Positions 1 to 4,869 of a stretch of 6,447 bases of DNA are shown here, one piece after another. Each line of letters starts with the position of its first letter. Within the stretch, counting starts at the first letter, position 1. The translations under genes were made by a program, and so were the position numbers. The notes under the pieces were generated by a model. It saw only the letters and a program-made list of their open reading frames with translations, did no database searches and was not told where the DNA came from. Location: the NCBI GenBank assembly GCA_900556545.1, contig USPE01000109.1, positions 1-6,447 of the forward strand, read 5' to 3'. This DNA is from an uncultured Peptococcaceae bacterium. Its GTDB lineage: Bacteria; Bacillota; Peptococcia; Peptococcales; Peptococcaceae.

Positions 1-1
1 T

Positions 2-208
2 TCAGCAGGCATCGGCAGCCGGCTTTTGAACCATGTCAAAGCATTGTATCCCACCTTGTCCTTAGGCGTATACCAAAAAAATCAACGGGCTGTACACTTT
101 TACCTGCGAGAAGGCTTTGCCATAAATAAGGAACAGCTGGACCAAAACACCGACGAGATAGAGTATACCATGTTCTGGCAGAGAAATAATACCGCTCAAA
201 GCATCTAA
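2..208 (+). CDS. GNAT N-acetyltransferase, YjaB-like, 3' end only
   Basis: C-terminal 68 codons of a GNAT-fold acetyltransferase; the start lies left of the window. The reading frame is open from base 2, so an internal TTG or later ATG need not be the start. The visible part begins in motif A, where GIGSRLL is the end of the acetyl-CoA pyrophosphate loop (Q/R-x-x-G-x-G/A). It continues into motif B, VYQKNQRAVHFYLREGF, where the N-x-x-A-x-x-F-Y pattern is typical of GNATs acting on small molecules or protein amines. The spacing and the tail ending in EYTMFW resemble the E. coli YjaB group, which use acetyl-CoA to acetylate an amine; the substrate here cannot be told. No terminator is visible between it and the next GNAT gene 93 bases downstream, so the two may be cotranscribed. 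Assignment to GNAT is firm; the subfamily is tentative. Confidence 0.85.
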   Translation, partial: SAGIGSRLLNHVKALYPTLSLGVYQKNQRAVHFYLREGFAINKEQLDQNTDEIEYTMFWQRNNTAQSI

Positions 209-301
209 ACCGACTTTATGATTTCGCAGCTATCCGCCAAACAAAACGCAAACAAAATAACTGCCCGCAGCCATAAACAGTCACAGAAAGGGGCCGCAAT
301 T

Positions 302-760
302 ATGACAACAACTACAATCGTACCATTGCGTGATCATGCCGCTTTTTTAGAAACAGCGGCCCAATGGTTCAGCCAAAAATGGGATATTCCTGCACAAGCT
401 TATCAGGAAAGTATACAGCAATGCATCCAAAACACTGCGCCGGTTCCCCAATGGTATCTGGTATTAAACCGGCAGAAGCAAATCATTGCCGGAGCAGGTG
501 TCATTGACAACGATTTTCATGATAGAAAGGATTTGTCGCCCAATTTATGCGCACTCTTTGTGGAAGAACCATACCGCAAACAGGGCATTGCCCGTCAGCT
601 GTTACAATTTATCACACAGGATATGGCGCAGCTGGGCATTAATAAACTCTATCTGGTGACAGACCACACTGCATTTTATGAACGATGCGGCTGGAACTTT
701 CTCACCATGGTGCAGGGAGATGATGGCTGCCAGCAGCGCATGTATCTGTTTCAAGCATAA
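302..760 (+). CDS. GNAT family N-acetyltransferase
   Basis: Complete 152-residue GNAT acetyltransferase, predicted to move an acetyl group from acetyl-CoA to an unknown amine in the cytosol. An in-frame ATG exists at 218, but the ATG at 302 has the ribosome site AAAGGGG (287-293) eight bases ahead. The protein from there starts directly in the fold, so 302 is preferred. Motif A is at residues 84-104, with the acetyl-CoA loop R92-K-Q-G-I-A97. Motif B holds LYLVTDHTAFYERCGW (116-131), including the usual aromatic Y126. The N-terminal half (WF..KW.IP..AY..SI..CI, then PQWYLV) and the FHDRKDLSPN stretch (72-81) match a common uncharacterised GNAT group of gut Firmicutes. It follows another GNAT gene but is not an obvious duplicate of it. 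It ends 22 bases before a two-way terminator. Confidence 0.93.
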   Translation: MTTTTIVPLRDHAAFLETAAQWFSQKWDIPAQAYQESIQQCIQNTAPVPQWYLVLNRQKQIIAGAGVIDNDFHDRKDLSPNLCALFVEEPYRKQGIARQLLQFITQDMAQLGINKLYLVTDHTAFYERCGWNFLTMVQGDDGCQQRMYLFQA

Positions 761-782
761 GAATTATGACAAAAAAATAATT

Positions 783-823
783 CAGCCGCCAACGGTAAGC
801 ATATTGCAAGCCGTTGACGGCTG
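783..823. terminator. two-way hairpin terminator between convergent genes
   Basis: Inverted repeat with 13-base arms (783-795 and 811-823) that match except at one position, around a 15-base loop. On the plus strand the tail is TTTCAATTTT. On the minus strand the A-run at 771-777 becomes a strong T-run. It sits between the stop of the plus-strand GNAT (760) and the stop of the minus-strand cysteine protein (849), as expected for a shared terminator. Confidence 0.85.
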
Positions 824-848
824 TTTCAATTTTGACTGTCTGTGCCTG

Positions 849-1274
849 TCAATTCAAATGTGGCGTTTGCTGAGAAAACAACTGCTCCAATTCTTTGGCA
901 AGTTCCTCCACCAGTGCATGGCATGGATCTGTAAAACCGGGAATCTCCAAGTGCTGCAGTTCCACACAATGCAGCGTTCCAAAAGAATCGGTAAAACGCT
1001 CCGTCAGTTCACACAGCATCTTAAAACCTCGTATGTTATCACAATCGGTAACGCCTTCCTGCGCAGTCACCAATCCTATCATCCCTGCTGCAACGGTAAA
1101 CGCACCGCAGCAGGACTGTTCAGTCTGCATACCCATCCCCATAATAGAAAACATTTTTTGTGCATCGTCACTAAGATTCAACTGATAATATTCGTTACAA
1201 GCTCTAAACATCGCTTCGGCACAGGTTAAATCGGTGTTGATATGATATTCATTTACCAATTCGTACAATTTCAT
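849..1274 (-). CDS. C_GCAxxG_C_C family putative redox protein
   Basis: 141-residue soluble cysteine-rich protein. Its cysteines are at 18, 26, 55, 56, 78, 88, 103 and 118. The pattern C18-(A-E-A-M), then CCGAFTVAAGMIG (55-67), then isolated C78, C88 and C118, is the layout of the C_GCAxxG_C_C family (Pfam CGCAxxGCC), found mainly in anaerobes and thought to be redox-active or metal/cofactor-binding. Here the eponymous G-C-A reads C-C-G-A, so it is a variant. No signal peptide or membrane segment is visible, and the tail (about 119-133) is a charged helix. The start is set by an AGAGGGGGA site (1281-1289) six bases upstream of ATG. The gene stands alone, converging on the GNAT gene, with possible promoter bases at 1316-1344. 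Function is not known; family assignment is fairly secure. Confidence 0.8.
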   Translation of the reverse strand: MKLYELVNEYHINTDLTCAEAMFRACNEYYQLNLSDDAQKMFSIMGMGMQTEQSCCGAFTVAAGMIGLVTAQEGVTDCDNIRGFKMLCELTERFTDSFGTLHCVELQHLEIPGFTDPCHALVEELAKELEQLFSQQTPHLN

Positions 1275-1315
1275 CTGCAGTCCCCCTCTGCTTCAATTTG
1301 TGTTCCGTTATTTCT

Positions 1316-1344
1316 ATCATAACACATTTTTAAAAACGGGGAAA
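1316..1344 (-). promoter_or_regulatory. possible promoter of the cysteine-rich protein gene
   Basis: On the minus strand a good -10 (TATGAT, 1321-1316) lies about 40 bases ahead of the start codon. The -35 at 17-base spacing (TTTCCC) is poor. Part of that -35 lies in one arm of a short inverted repeat, GGGAAAT (1339-1345) with ATTTCCC (1365-1371), which could be a regulatory site or chance. Weak evidence. Confidence 0.3.
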
Positions 1345-1407
1345 TAACTTGTTTTCTATTTAAAATTTCCCGGGCAATAAAAACAGCACCTTCCTGCCAA
1401 ATTTTTC

Positions 1408-1436
1408 TTGCAATCATTTGTTCTATCCTGTATACT
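1408..1436 (+). promoter_or_regulatory. sigma-70 promoter of the replication initiator gene
   Basis: TTGCAA (1408-1413), exactly 17 bases, then TATACT (1431-1436): a good match to the vegetative sigma-factor consensus, in AT-rich DNA. Transcription would start near 1443, leaving a leader of about 130 nt before the Rep_trans gene. It is the best promoter in the otherwise gene-free 1275-1575 stretch. Confidence 0.7.
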
Positions 1437-1442
1437 AAATTT

Positions 1443-1575
1443 ATATCGAACAGATGATTCGTTTTTCATTTGCTTTCGTTCACATAAATTTATCTTTCCC
1501 CAACAGCACAGTCAATGACAAAAGCCACCCGTCGCCCCTTTTTTACAGCAAAAATTTGCGGAACAGGAGTTTTCA
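1443..1575 (+). other. long 5' leader of the replication initiator gene
   Basis: Inferred transcribed leader between the predicted start site and ATG 1576. It contains a second copy of the 9-mer TAAATTTAT (1485-1493; the first, at 1436-1444, overlaps the promoter end) and a near-palindrome GCAAA-AA-TTTGC (1548-1559) just before the ribosome site CAGGAG (1564-1569). I found no riboswitch fold or convincing attenuator hairpin, and no small ORF with its own ribosome site. Confidence 0.4.
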
Positions 1576-2730
1576 ATGACCCATACTAACAGACAGGTAA
1601 CAAATACAGATCCATCGGCGCGGATGCAGTCTGCTGCTGACTTTGCCATATCTTTTGACTGGTTGGAGTTTACAATCTGCGACAGTTCTCTTACTGCTGT
1701 GTTTGAACAGGTGCTGCAGCTGCCGGCCGGTCAGTTTATGCACACCGGTCCGGGCAACTATGGTTATCGGGACAAGCATGTGCATGTCCACAATAAATAT
1801 GTGGTGGTGCTGTCCGGCGGCACTGCCGAACAGGGCATTCATGTGCAGTTATCCGGTCAGGGCTGCGCCTATTTGCTGAACCATCTGCCGGTGCATCAGC
1901 TGATTCACAACGTATTGCAGGCCAACGGCCGCTTTACCCGGGTGGACTTGGCTCTGGACGATAAAGAATGCGTGTGGTACAGCATCCAGCAATTACTGCG
2001 GCATATCCGCAGCAAGGAGATTGTCAGCCGCTGGAAAGAGGTCACCACTGACATCAGCCAGCTTTTACACAACAATGCTGCATGCAAAGAGATTATCTAT
2101 TTTGGCTCCTCCCGCTCTGATTTCTCGCTGCGCATTTATAACAAAACGCTGGAACAGCGCAAATCCCTGATTACACCGGAGGATATTGCCGCTCTGCCCT
2201 CTCATTGGGTGCGCTGGGAATTTACCTGCCGCCGCAAACGGGCGCAGGCACTGATACAGGAAATTATGACGCAGCAATTTGCCATGGGACAAGTGTTTGC
2301 CGATTTGTTGTGCGGCAGTATGCGTATTGTACGCAGCGACGGCACAGACAGCAACCGCAGCCGTTGGCCCAATCGGCACAAATGGCAAAAATTTATCGGC
2401 GCAGCACAGCCATTGCGCTTATATGTGCCTGCCCAGCAAAACAATCTTACCCGCACTGCAGCCTGGCTGAAAAAATATATCGTTCCTACTCTGGCAGCAT
2501 TACTGGAAACCAAAGACGGCTTTGCCCGACTTTTGGATATGCTCAGCGATGGTAAACACATGGTCAAAAAACACCAGTGGGCGCAGGTAGCTGCCTACAA
2601 TGAGCGAGTAAAAAATGATGACACCATTCTGAATGTGGTACAAAGCGGCAGTATGGATTACACCGTCAGTTTGCTGGACAAACTGCTGCTGCGCGCGCCC
2701 GTAGACCGTCCCTGGGCTATACCGCTGTAA
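1576..2730 (+). CDS. Rep_trans family rolling-circle replication initiation protein
   Basis: 384-residue protein of the Rep_trans superfamily (Pfam PF02486), which includes pT181-type RepC initiators, MOBT relaxases of Tn916-like ICEs and phage-type initiators. These nick one strand through a tyrosine and prime rolling-circle replication or transfer. Family blocks in order: FDWLEFT (27-33); the beta-rich GYRDKHVHVHNKY segment (63-75), then LSGQGCAYL (92-100); TRVDLALDD (121-129), a conserved acidic strand likely to bind metal; YFGSSRSDFSLRIYNK (175-190), with Y175 and Y188 as candidate nicking tyrosines; WVRWEFTCRRKRA (211-223); and a C-terminal W-x-K-F and AAWLKKYIVPTLAALL region (270-310). 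ATG is preceded by CAGGAG six bases upstream. No relaxase partner, coupling protein, integrase, excisionase or partition gene adjoins it, so it is an orphan. The body looks more GC-rich than its leader, which fits acquisition. Family is secure; biological role is not. Confidence 0.9.
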   Translation: MTHTNRQVTNTDPSARMQSAADFAISFDWLEFTICDSSLTAVFEQVLQLPAGQFMHTGPGNYGYRDKHVHVHNKYVVVLSGGTAEQGIHVQLSGQGCAYLLNHLPVHQLIHNVLQANGRFTRVDLALDDKECVWYSIQQLLRHIRSKEIVSRWKEVTTDISQLLHNNAACKEIIYFGSSRSDFSLRIYNKTLEQRKSLITPEDIAALPSHWVRWEFTCRRKRAQALIQEIMTQQFAMGQVFADLLCGSMRIVRSDGTDSNRSRWPNRHKWQKFIGAAQPLRLYVPAQQNNLTRTAAWLKKYIVPTLAALLETKDGFARLLDMLSDGKHMVKKHQWAQVAAYNERVKNDDTILNVVQSGSMDYTVSLLDKLLLRAPVDRPWAIPL

Positions 2731-2790
2731 AAAGCAGAATCACAATTAACGCACACAGCTATACCATTATTACAGCACATATCATCACAT

Positions 2791-2815
2791 AAGCAGGTCA
2801 CCTGTTTTCTATTTT
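2791..2815 (+). terminator. possible terminator of the replication initiator gene
   Basis: Short stem AAGCAGG / CCTGTTT (7 pairs, one G-U) with a 3-base loop, followed by the T-rich TTTCTATTTT. It lies about 60 bases past the stop codon. The hairpin is small, so this is a modest call. Confidence 0.35.
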
Positions 2816-2871
2816 ATCGCGCTTATTTTTATATCCATTTAGGTATAAACCGTTCCTCATGATTCACCAAG

Positions 2872-2901
2872 CAAAAAAGGACAGGCAACCAACTGCCTGT
2901 C
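2872..2901 (-). terminator. second terminator downstream of the PPOX gene
   Basis: Perfect 8-bp inverted repeat GACAGGCA (2880-2887) / TGCCTGTC (2894-2901) with a 6-base loop. On the minus strand it is followed by CCTTTTTT (the A-run at 2873-2878), a textbook intrinsic terminator. It is the backup behind the hairpin at 2916-2945. Confidence 0.75.
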
Positions 2902-2915
2902 TCTGCTTAACTTGC

Positions 2916-2945
2916 AAAAAAATGTTTAGTGTGAAACATTTTTTT
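2916..2945 (-). terminator. A/T-flanked hairpin terminator with parS-like core
   Basis: Perfect 12-bp arms, A7-TGTTT (2916-2927) and AAACA-T7 (2934-2945), around AGTGTG. It lies 56 bases past the stop of the minus-strand PPOX gene, and the T-run serves that strand (and equally the plus strand). The core TGTTTAGTGTGAAACA matches 13 of 16 positions of the parS palindrome found intact at 3961-3976. Termination is the simple reading. Confidence 0.7.
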
Positions 2946-3001
2946 CTATGTTCGTTCTTAGATTTCCGTTCCATATGGCTTAACTGCGTTGATAATTCTG
3001 T

Positions 3002-3394
3002 TTAAAAAGAAAATACCTTTGGCTGGTCAGTAAAAGAATTGATGGTAGCAGTTCCATGTTCAAAAAAGAATACCGTCATCAGATTATCGTCCACATGATA
3101 CATGCTGCTCAACGACGCATTGGCATCCATCATTGCAACTCTGGCCTCTCTCCGCAGATCTTCTTTTACCTCCCCTTCTACACGAATCCACGTGTCCTTA
3201 TACATGCCGCAAATTTCCACCTTAGGATTTTTCAACATCTGACGATACACATGTTTTTGGTTGTTGGTTACAATATACAACTTGTTTTCAAATACACAAA
3301 CCGCACCAAAAGGACGAACATGCGCCTGGCCATCCTCAGAGGTTGCCAGATAAAAAGTGTCACAATTTTTCAAATACTCCATAATTTCGTTCAT
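3002..3394 (-). CDS. pyridoxamine 5'-phosphate oxidase family flavin protein
   Basis: 130-residue split-barrel flavin (FMN) protein of the PPOX-like superfamily, short form. Typical elements are FYLATSEDGQAHVRPFGA (14-31), in which the R-P-F-G stretch helps line the flavin site; the strand LYIVTN (39-44); KHVYRQMLKNPKVEI (47-61), the family's K-x-x-Y/V-x-Q-(hydrophobic)2-x-N-P signature; and WIRVEGEV (69-76). It is far shorter than true PdxH and lacks its C-terminal half, so a flavin reductase or flavin-binding stress role is likelier than vitamin B6 synthesis. The start is set by a GGAGAGGAG site about nine bases upstream. It is divergent from the HxlR regulator gene with 136 bases between, a pairing often seen for these genes, suggesting HxlR control. 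Two terminators follow. Substrate unknown. Confidence 0.88.
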   Translation of the reverse strand: MNEIMEYLKNCDTFYLATSEDGQAHVRPFGAVCVFENKLYIVTNNQKHVYRQMLKNPKVEICGMYKDTWIRVEGEVKEDLRREARVAMMDANASLSSMYHVDDNLMTVFFFEHGTATINSFTDQPKVFSF

Positions 3395-3460
3395 TTTTTG
3401 AACTCCTCTCCATATTGCCCTGTCTTTAAAAGCAACTTGATTTTTTCTTTTGACGAGGTT

Positions 3461-3489
3461 ATTATATCTGCATACGCTTTTGTAAACAA
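3461..3489 (-). promoter_or_regulatory. strong promoter of the PPOX gene
   Basis: On the minus strand TTGTTT (3489-3484), 17 bases, then TATAAT (3466-3461): a near-consensus vegetative promoter. It lies about 65 bases upstream of the PPOX start codon and directly abuts the palindrome at 3490-3508. Confidence 0.8.
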
Positions 3490-3508
3490 GTACGATATTT
3501 TATGATAC
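3490..3508. promoter_or_regulatory. candidate HxlR operator
   Basis: 19-bp imperfect palindrome of the form GTA-nn-ATA-nnn-TAT-nn-TAC. It lies immediately upstream of the PPOX -35 and overlaps a TATGAT (3501-3506) that could be the -10 of the HxlR gene. HxlR-type regulators (for example B. subtilis HxlR and YodB) bind AT-rich inverted repeats in such divergent gaps. Placement and symmetry are seen; binding is inference. Confidence 0.45.
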
Positions 3509-3530
3509 CACTGTCAAAGGAGATACCGCT

Positions 3531-3866
3531 ATGGCAAAAAAAGAACTATTTGGGATTTGTCCTTATGTAACATCACAAAAAGTTTTGACCGGAAAATGGT
3601 CCATGTATATCATATACTTGCTGACCAAAGGCCCGATTCGGTTTAACGAACTACAGCGGCAAATGCCGGAAGCAATGACACACACCACCCTTTCCCGCCA
3701 ACTGAAAATGCTGGAAGAAGAAGGACTGATTGTGAGAACAGAATATGCGCAGGTTCCGCCAAAAGTAGAGTATTCACTCAGCGAAATCGGAGAAAAATTT
3801 CAACCGGTTCTTAACGCTCTTGAAGCTTGGGGCAATGAATATATTGACTATTTGAACAAAAAATAA
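3531..3866 (+). CDS. HxlR-family winged helix-turn-helix regulator
   Basis: 111-residue DNA-binding regulator of the HxlR/MarR-like class. The family opening C10-P, then GKW (21-23), is present; this N-terminal cysteine is the redox or electrophile sensor in YodB-like members. The helix-turn-helix runs through RFNELQRQM (37-45) and the recognition helix TTLSRQLKMLEEEGLI (52-67). The wing is PPKVEYSLSEIG (76-87). A C-terminal helix (about 90-108) would dimerise. The ATG at 3531 follows AAAGGAG with eight to nine bases between. It most likely controls the divergent PPOX gene, and perhaps itself, through the palindrome at 3490-3508, but repression versus activation cannot be told. A long hairpin terminator begins two bases after the stop. 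Confidence 0.93.
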   Translation: MAKKELFGICPYVTSQKVLTGKWSMYIIYLLTKGPIRFNELQRQMPEAMTHTTLSRQLKMLEEEGLIVRTEYAQVPPKVEYSLSEIGEKFQPVLNALEAWGNEYIDYLNKK

Positions 3867-3867
3867 T

Positions 3868-3909
3868 ACAGGGGAGAATATATCTCATACGAGTTATATC
3901 CTCCCCTGT
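3868..3909. terminator. long hairpin terminator after the HxlR gene
   Basis: Arms ACAGGGGAG (3868-3876) and CTCCCCTGT (3901-3909) continue inward, past an A-C mismatch, as ATATA / TATAT, then CTC / GAG with an ATAC loop: about 17 pairs in all. The plus strand tail is TTTAAATTT. On the minus strand the flanking A-rich bases give TATTATTTTTT, so it can stop readthrough from both sides. Confidence 0.85.
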
Positions 3910-3952
3910 TTAAATTTGTCGATTTCCTGACAGTCCTTCTGACTGATTTGCA

Positions 3953-3984
3953 AAAAAAATTGTTTCACGTGAAACAATTTTTTT
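3953..3984 (-). terminator. perfect 32-bp palindrome terminator of the glyoxalase gene
   Basis: Seven A, TT, then GTTTCAC mirrored exactly through GTGAAAC, AA and seven T: a perfect palindrome centred between 3968 and 3969. It starts 10 bases past the glyoxalase stop codon. On the minus strand it gives an RNA hairpin ending in a run of U, so it should act as an intrinsic terminator. The central 16 bases form an exact parS site, listed separately. Confidence 0.75.
3961..3976. promoter_or_regulatory. exact match to the parS chromosome-partition site
   Basis: TGTTTCACGTGAAACA matches the known ParB (Spo0J) binding consensus TGTTNCACGTGAAACA at every position. In Firmicutes such sites cluster around the replication origin, load ParB and recruit SMC for segregation. 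Here it sits inside a terminator hairpin, so two readings compete: a true parS, or a hairpin that merely contains the same palindrome. Confidence 0.55.
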
Positions 3985-3994
3985 ACGCTGCCGT

Positions 3995-4363
3995 TTATTT
4001 TGCCGGCACAATTTCCAGCCAATAGCCGTCAGGATCATTGATAAAGTAGATACCCATGGCTTCGTTTTCAAAGCAGATGCAGCCCATCGCTTTGTGTTTG
4101 GCATAAGCAGCATCAAAGTCTTCCACAGCAAATGCCAGATGCACCTCGTTATCGCCCAGATTGTACGGACGATCCCAATCCCGCAGCCAGGTTAATTCCA
4201 AATTAAAACCGGTAACGCCATCGGTGAGATACACCAAAATAAAACTGCCGTCCTCCGCTTCTTTGCGGCTCTGTTCTTCCAATCCCAGCGCTTCTTTGTA
4301 AAAAGCCAGTGATTTTTCCAGATTTAAAACATTGTAATTGTAATGTGCAAATTGAAATTGCAT
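3995..4363 (-). CDS. gloA: glyoxalase I (lactoylglutathione lyase), VOC family
   Basis: 122-residue VOC-fold metalloenzyme. Glyoxalase I turns the hemithioacetal of methylglyoxal and a thiol (glutathione or another low-molecular-weight thiol) into the S-lactoyl thioester, detoxifying methylglyoxal in the cytosol. The four metal ligands expected for the bacterial nickel/cobalt type are in place: H7, E56 (in NLELTW), H75 (in NEVHLAF) and E117 (in YWLEIV). The two VOC repeats are about residues 4-58 and 70-120, with FINDPDGYWLE (107-117) as the typical second-repeat end. Length is a little short of the 135-residue E. coli GloA, usual for Gram-positive members. The start is fixed by a perfect AGGAGGA seven bases upstream. 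It is monocistronic, ending in the parS-bearing palindrome. VOC lyase is certain; glyoxalase I activity very likely, though the thiol partner is unknown. Confidence 0.9.
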   Translation of the reverse strand: MQFQFAHYNYNVLNLEKSLAFYKEALGLEEQSRKEAEDGSFILVYLTDGVTGFNLELTWLRDWDRPYNLGDNEVHLAFAVEDFDAAYAKHKAMGCICFENEAMGIYFINDPDGYWLEIVPAK

Positions 4364-4491
4364 AAAAAACTCCTCCTAAAATTTATATTTTCAGACTTAT
4401 TGCTACTCCCTTTTGCAGACGTTATTGGGACAACGGCTCGTTAACAGTAGCCAGCCGCCTTTGCCAAAAATTTCAGCATCCCGGTTATGGT

Positions 4492-4854
4492 TTACGCTTC
4501 TTCCCGTCGATTTCCCTGCCGGTCAAAGGTTTTTGCCAGCGCCTTTTCGGTTACCGGAATGATTGCTACAACTGGAATCAACTGCAATAACATAATGCAT
4601 TCTGCTGTGCCAGCGCTCGGCTGCCAAAGATACATGACCAGTTCGGAAATCAGCAGCAACGGTATACTCCATTTCATCCACAAGGCGCCGCTATAGCTAT
4701 TGGCAAATTGCCAGGTATCCGCATTGCGCATGGAAGCGCCTGTCCGATAGCCGGCTATGCTATTTGGTTTAAAGCGTATTCGATACATCAGATATCCGTC
4801 TAAAAACATCACACAGGGCACAATCAATCCAATAAAATAAATATTGCTCAGCAT
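4492..4854 (-). CDS. SdpI-family small membrane protein
   Basis: 120-residue integral membrane protein with three predicted membrane segments, roughly residues 5-24, 60-77 and 86-102. Between the first two is the diagnostic motif of the SdpI/YhfL family: GYRTGASMRNADTWQFAN (35-52), matching the family's G-Y-R-T..S..N...W..AN. B. subtilis SdpI gives immunity to the SDP killing peptide and signals to its repressor, but most family members have unknown roles, and this short form has only the C-terminal SdpI-like part. The start has AAGGAG nine bases upstream, 15 bases after the stop of the ABC ATPase gene, so it is the third gene of the operon. No toxin-like partner is visible. It could conceivably work with the ATPase, but nothing in the sequence shows that. 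Confidence 0.85.
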   Translation of the reverse strand: MLSNIYFIGLIVPCVMFLDGYLMYRIRFKPNSIAGYRTGASMRNADTWQFANSYSGALWMKWSIPLLLISELVMYLWQPSAGTAECIMLLQLIPVVAIIPVTEKALAKTFDRQGNRREEA

Positions 4855-4869
4855 CTTATCACGCTCCTT

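Noticed and set aside
218..301. N-terminal extension of the second GNAT from ATG 218
   Set aside because: The extra 28 residues are low-complexity and polar, lie outside the GNAT fold, and the AAAGGGG site points to the ATG at 302.
678..1229. Plus-strand frame across the GNAT end and cysteine-protein gene
   Set aside because: It is mostly antisense to the well-supported cysteine-rich protein and crosses the terminator; a shadow frame.
1505..1550. C-rich stretch followed by TTTTTT ahead of the initiator gene as a terminator or attenuator
   Set aside because: No complementary G-rich arm is present, so no hairpin can form before the T-run.
2202..2567. Minus-strand and alternate plus-strand frames within the initiator gene
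   Set aside because: Frame shadows of a gene with clear Rep_trans motifs; no ribosome sites or recognisable domains.
4375..4400. TATAAA as a -10 for the gloA-like gene
   Set aside because: It is too close to the ribosome site and has no acceptable -35 at 16-18 bases.
4430..4475. Possible terminator for the SdpI-like operon
   Set aside because: CGGCT/AGCCG arms exist but the minus-strand tail has no T-run, so termination is not supported.
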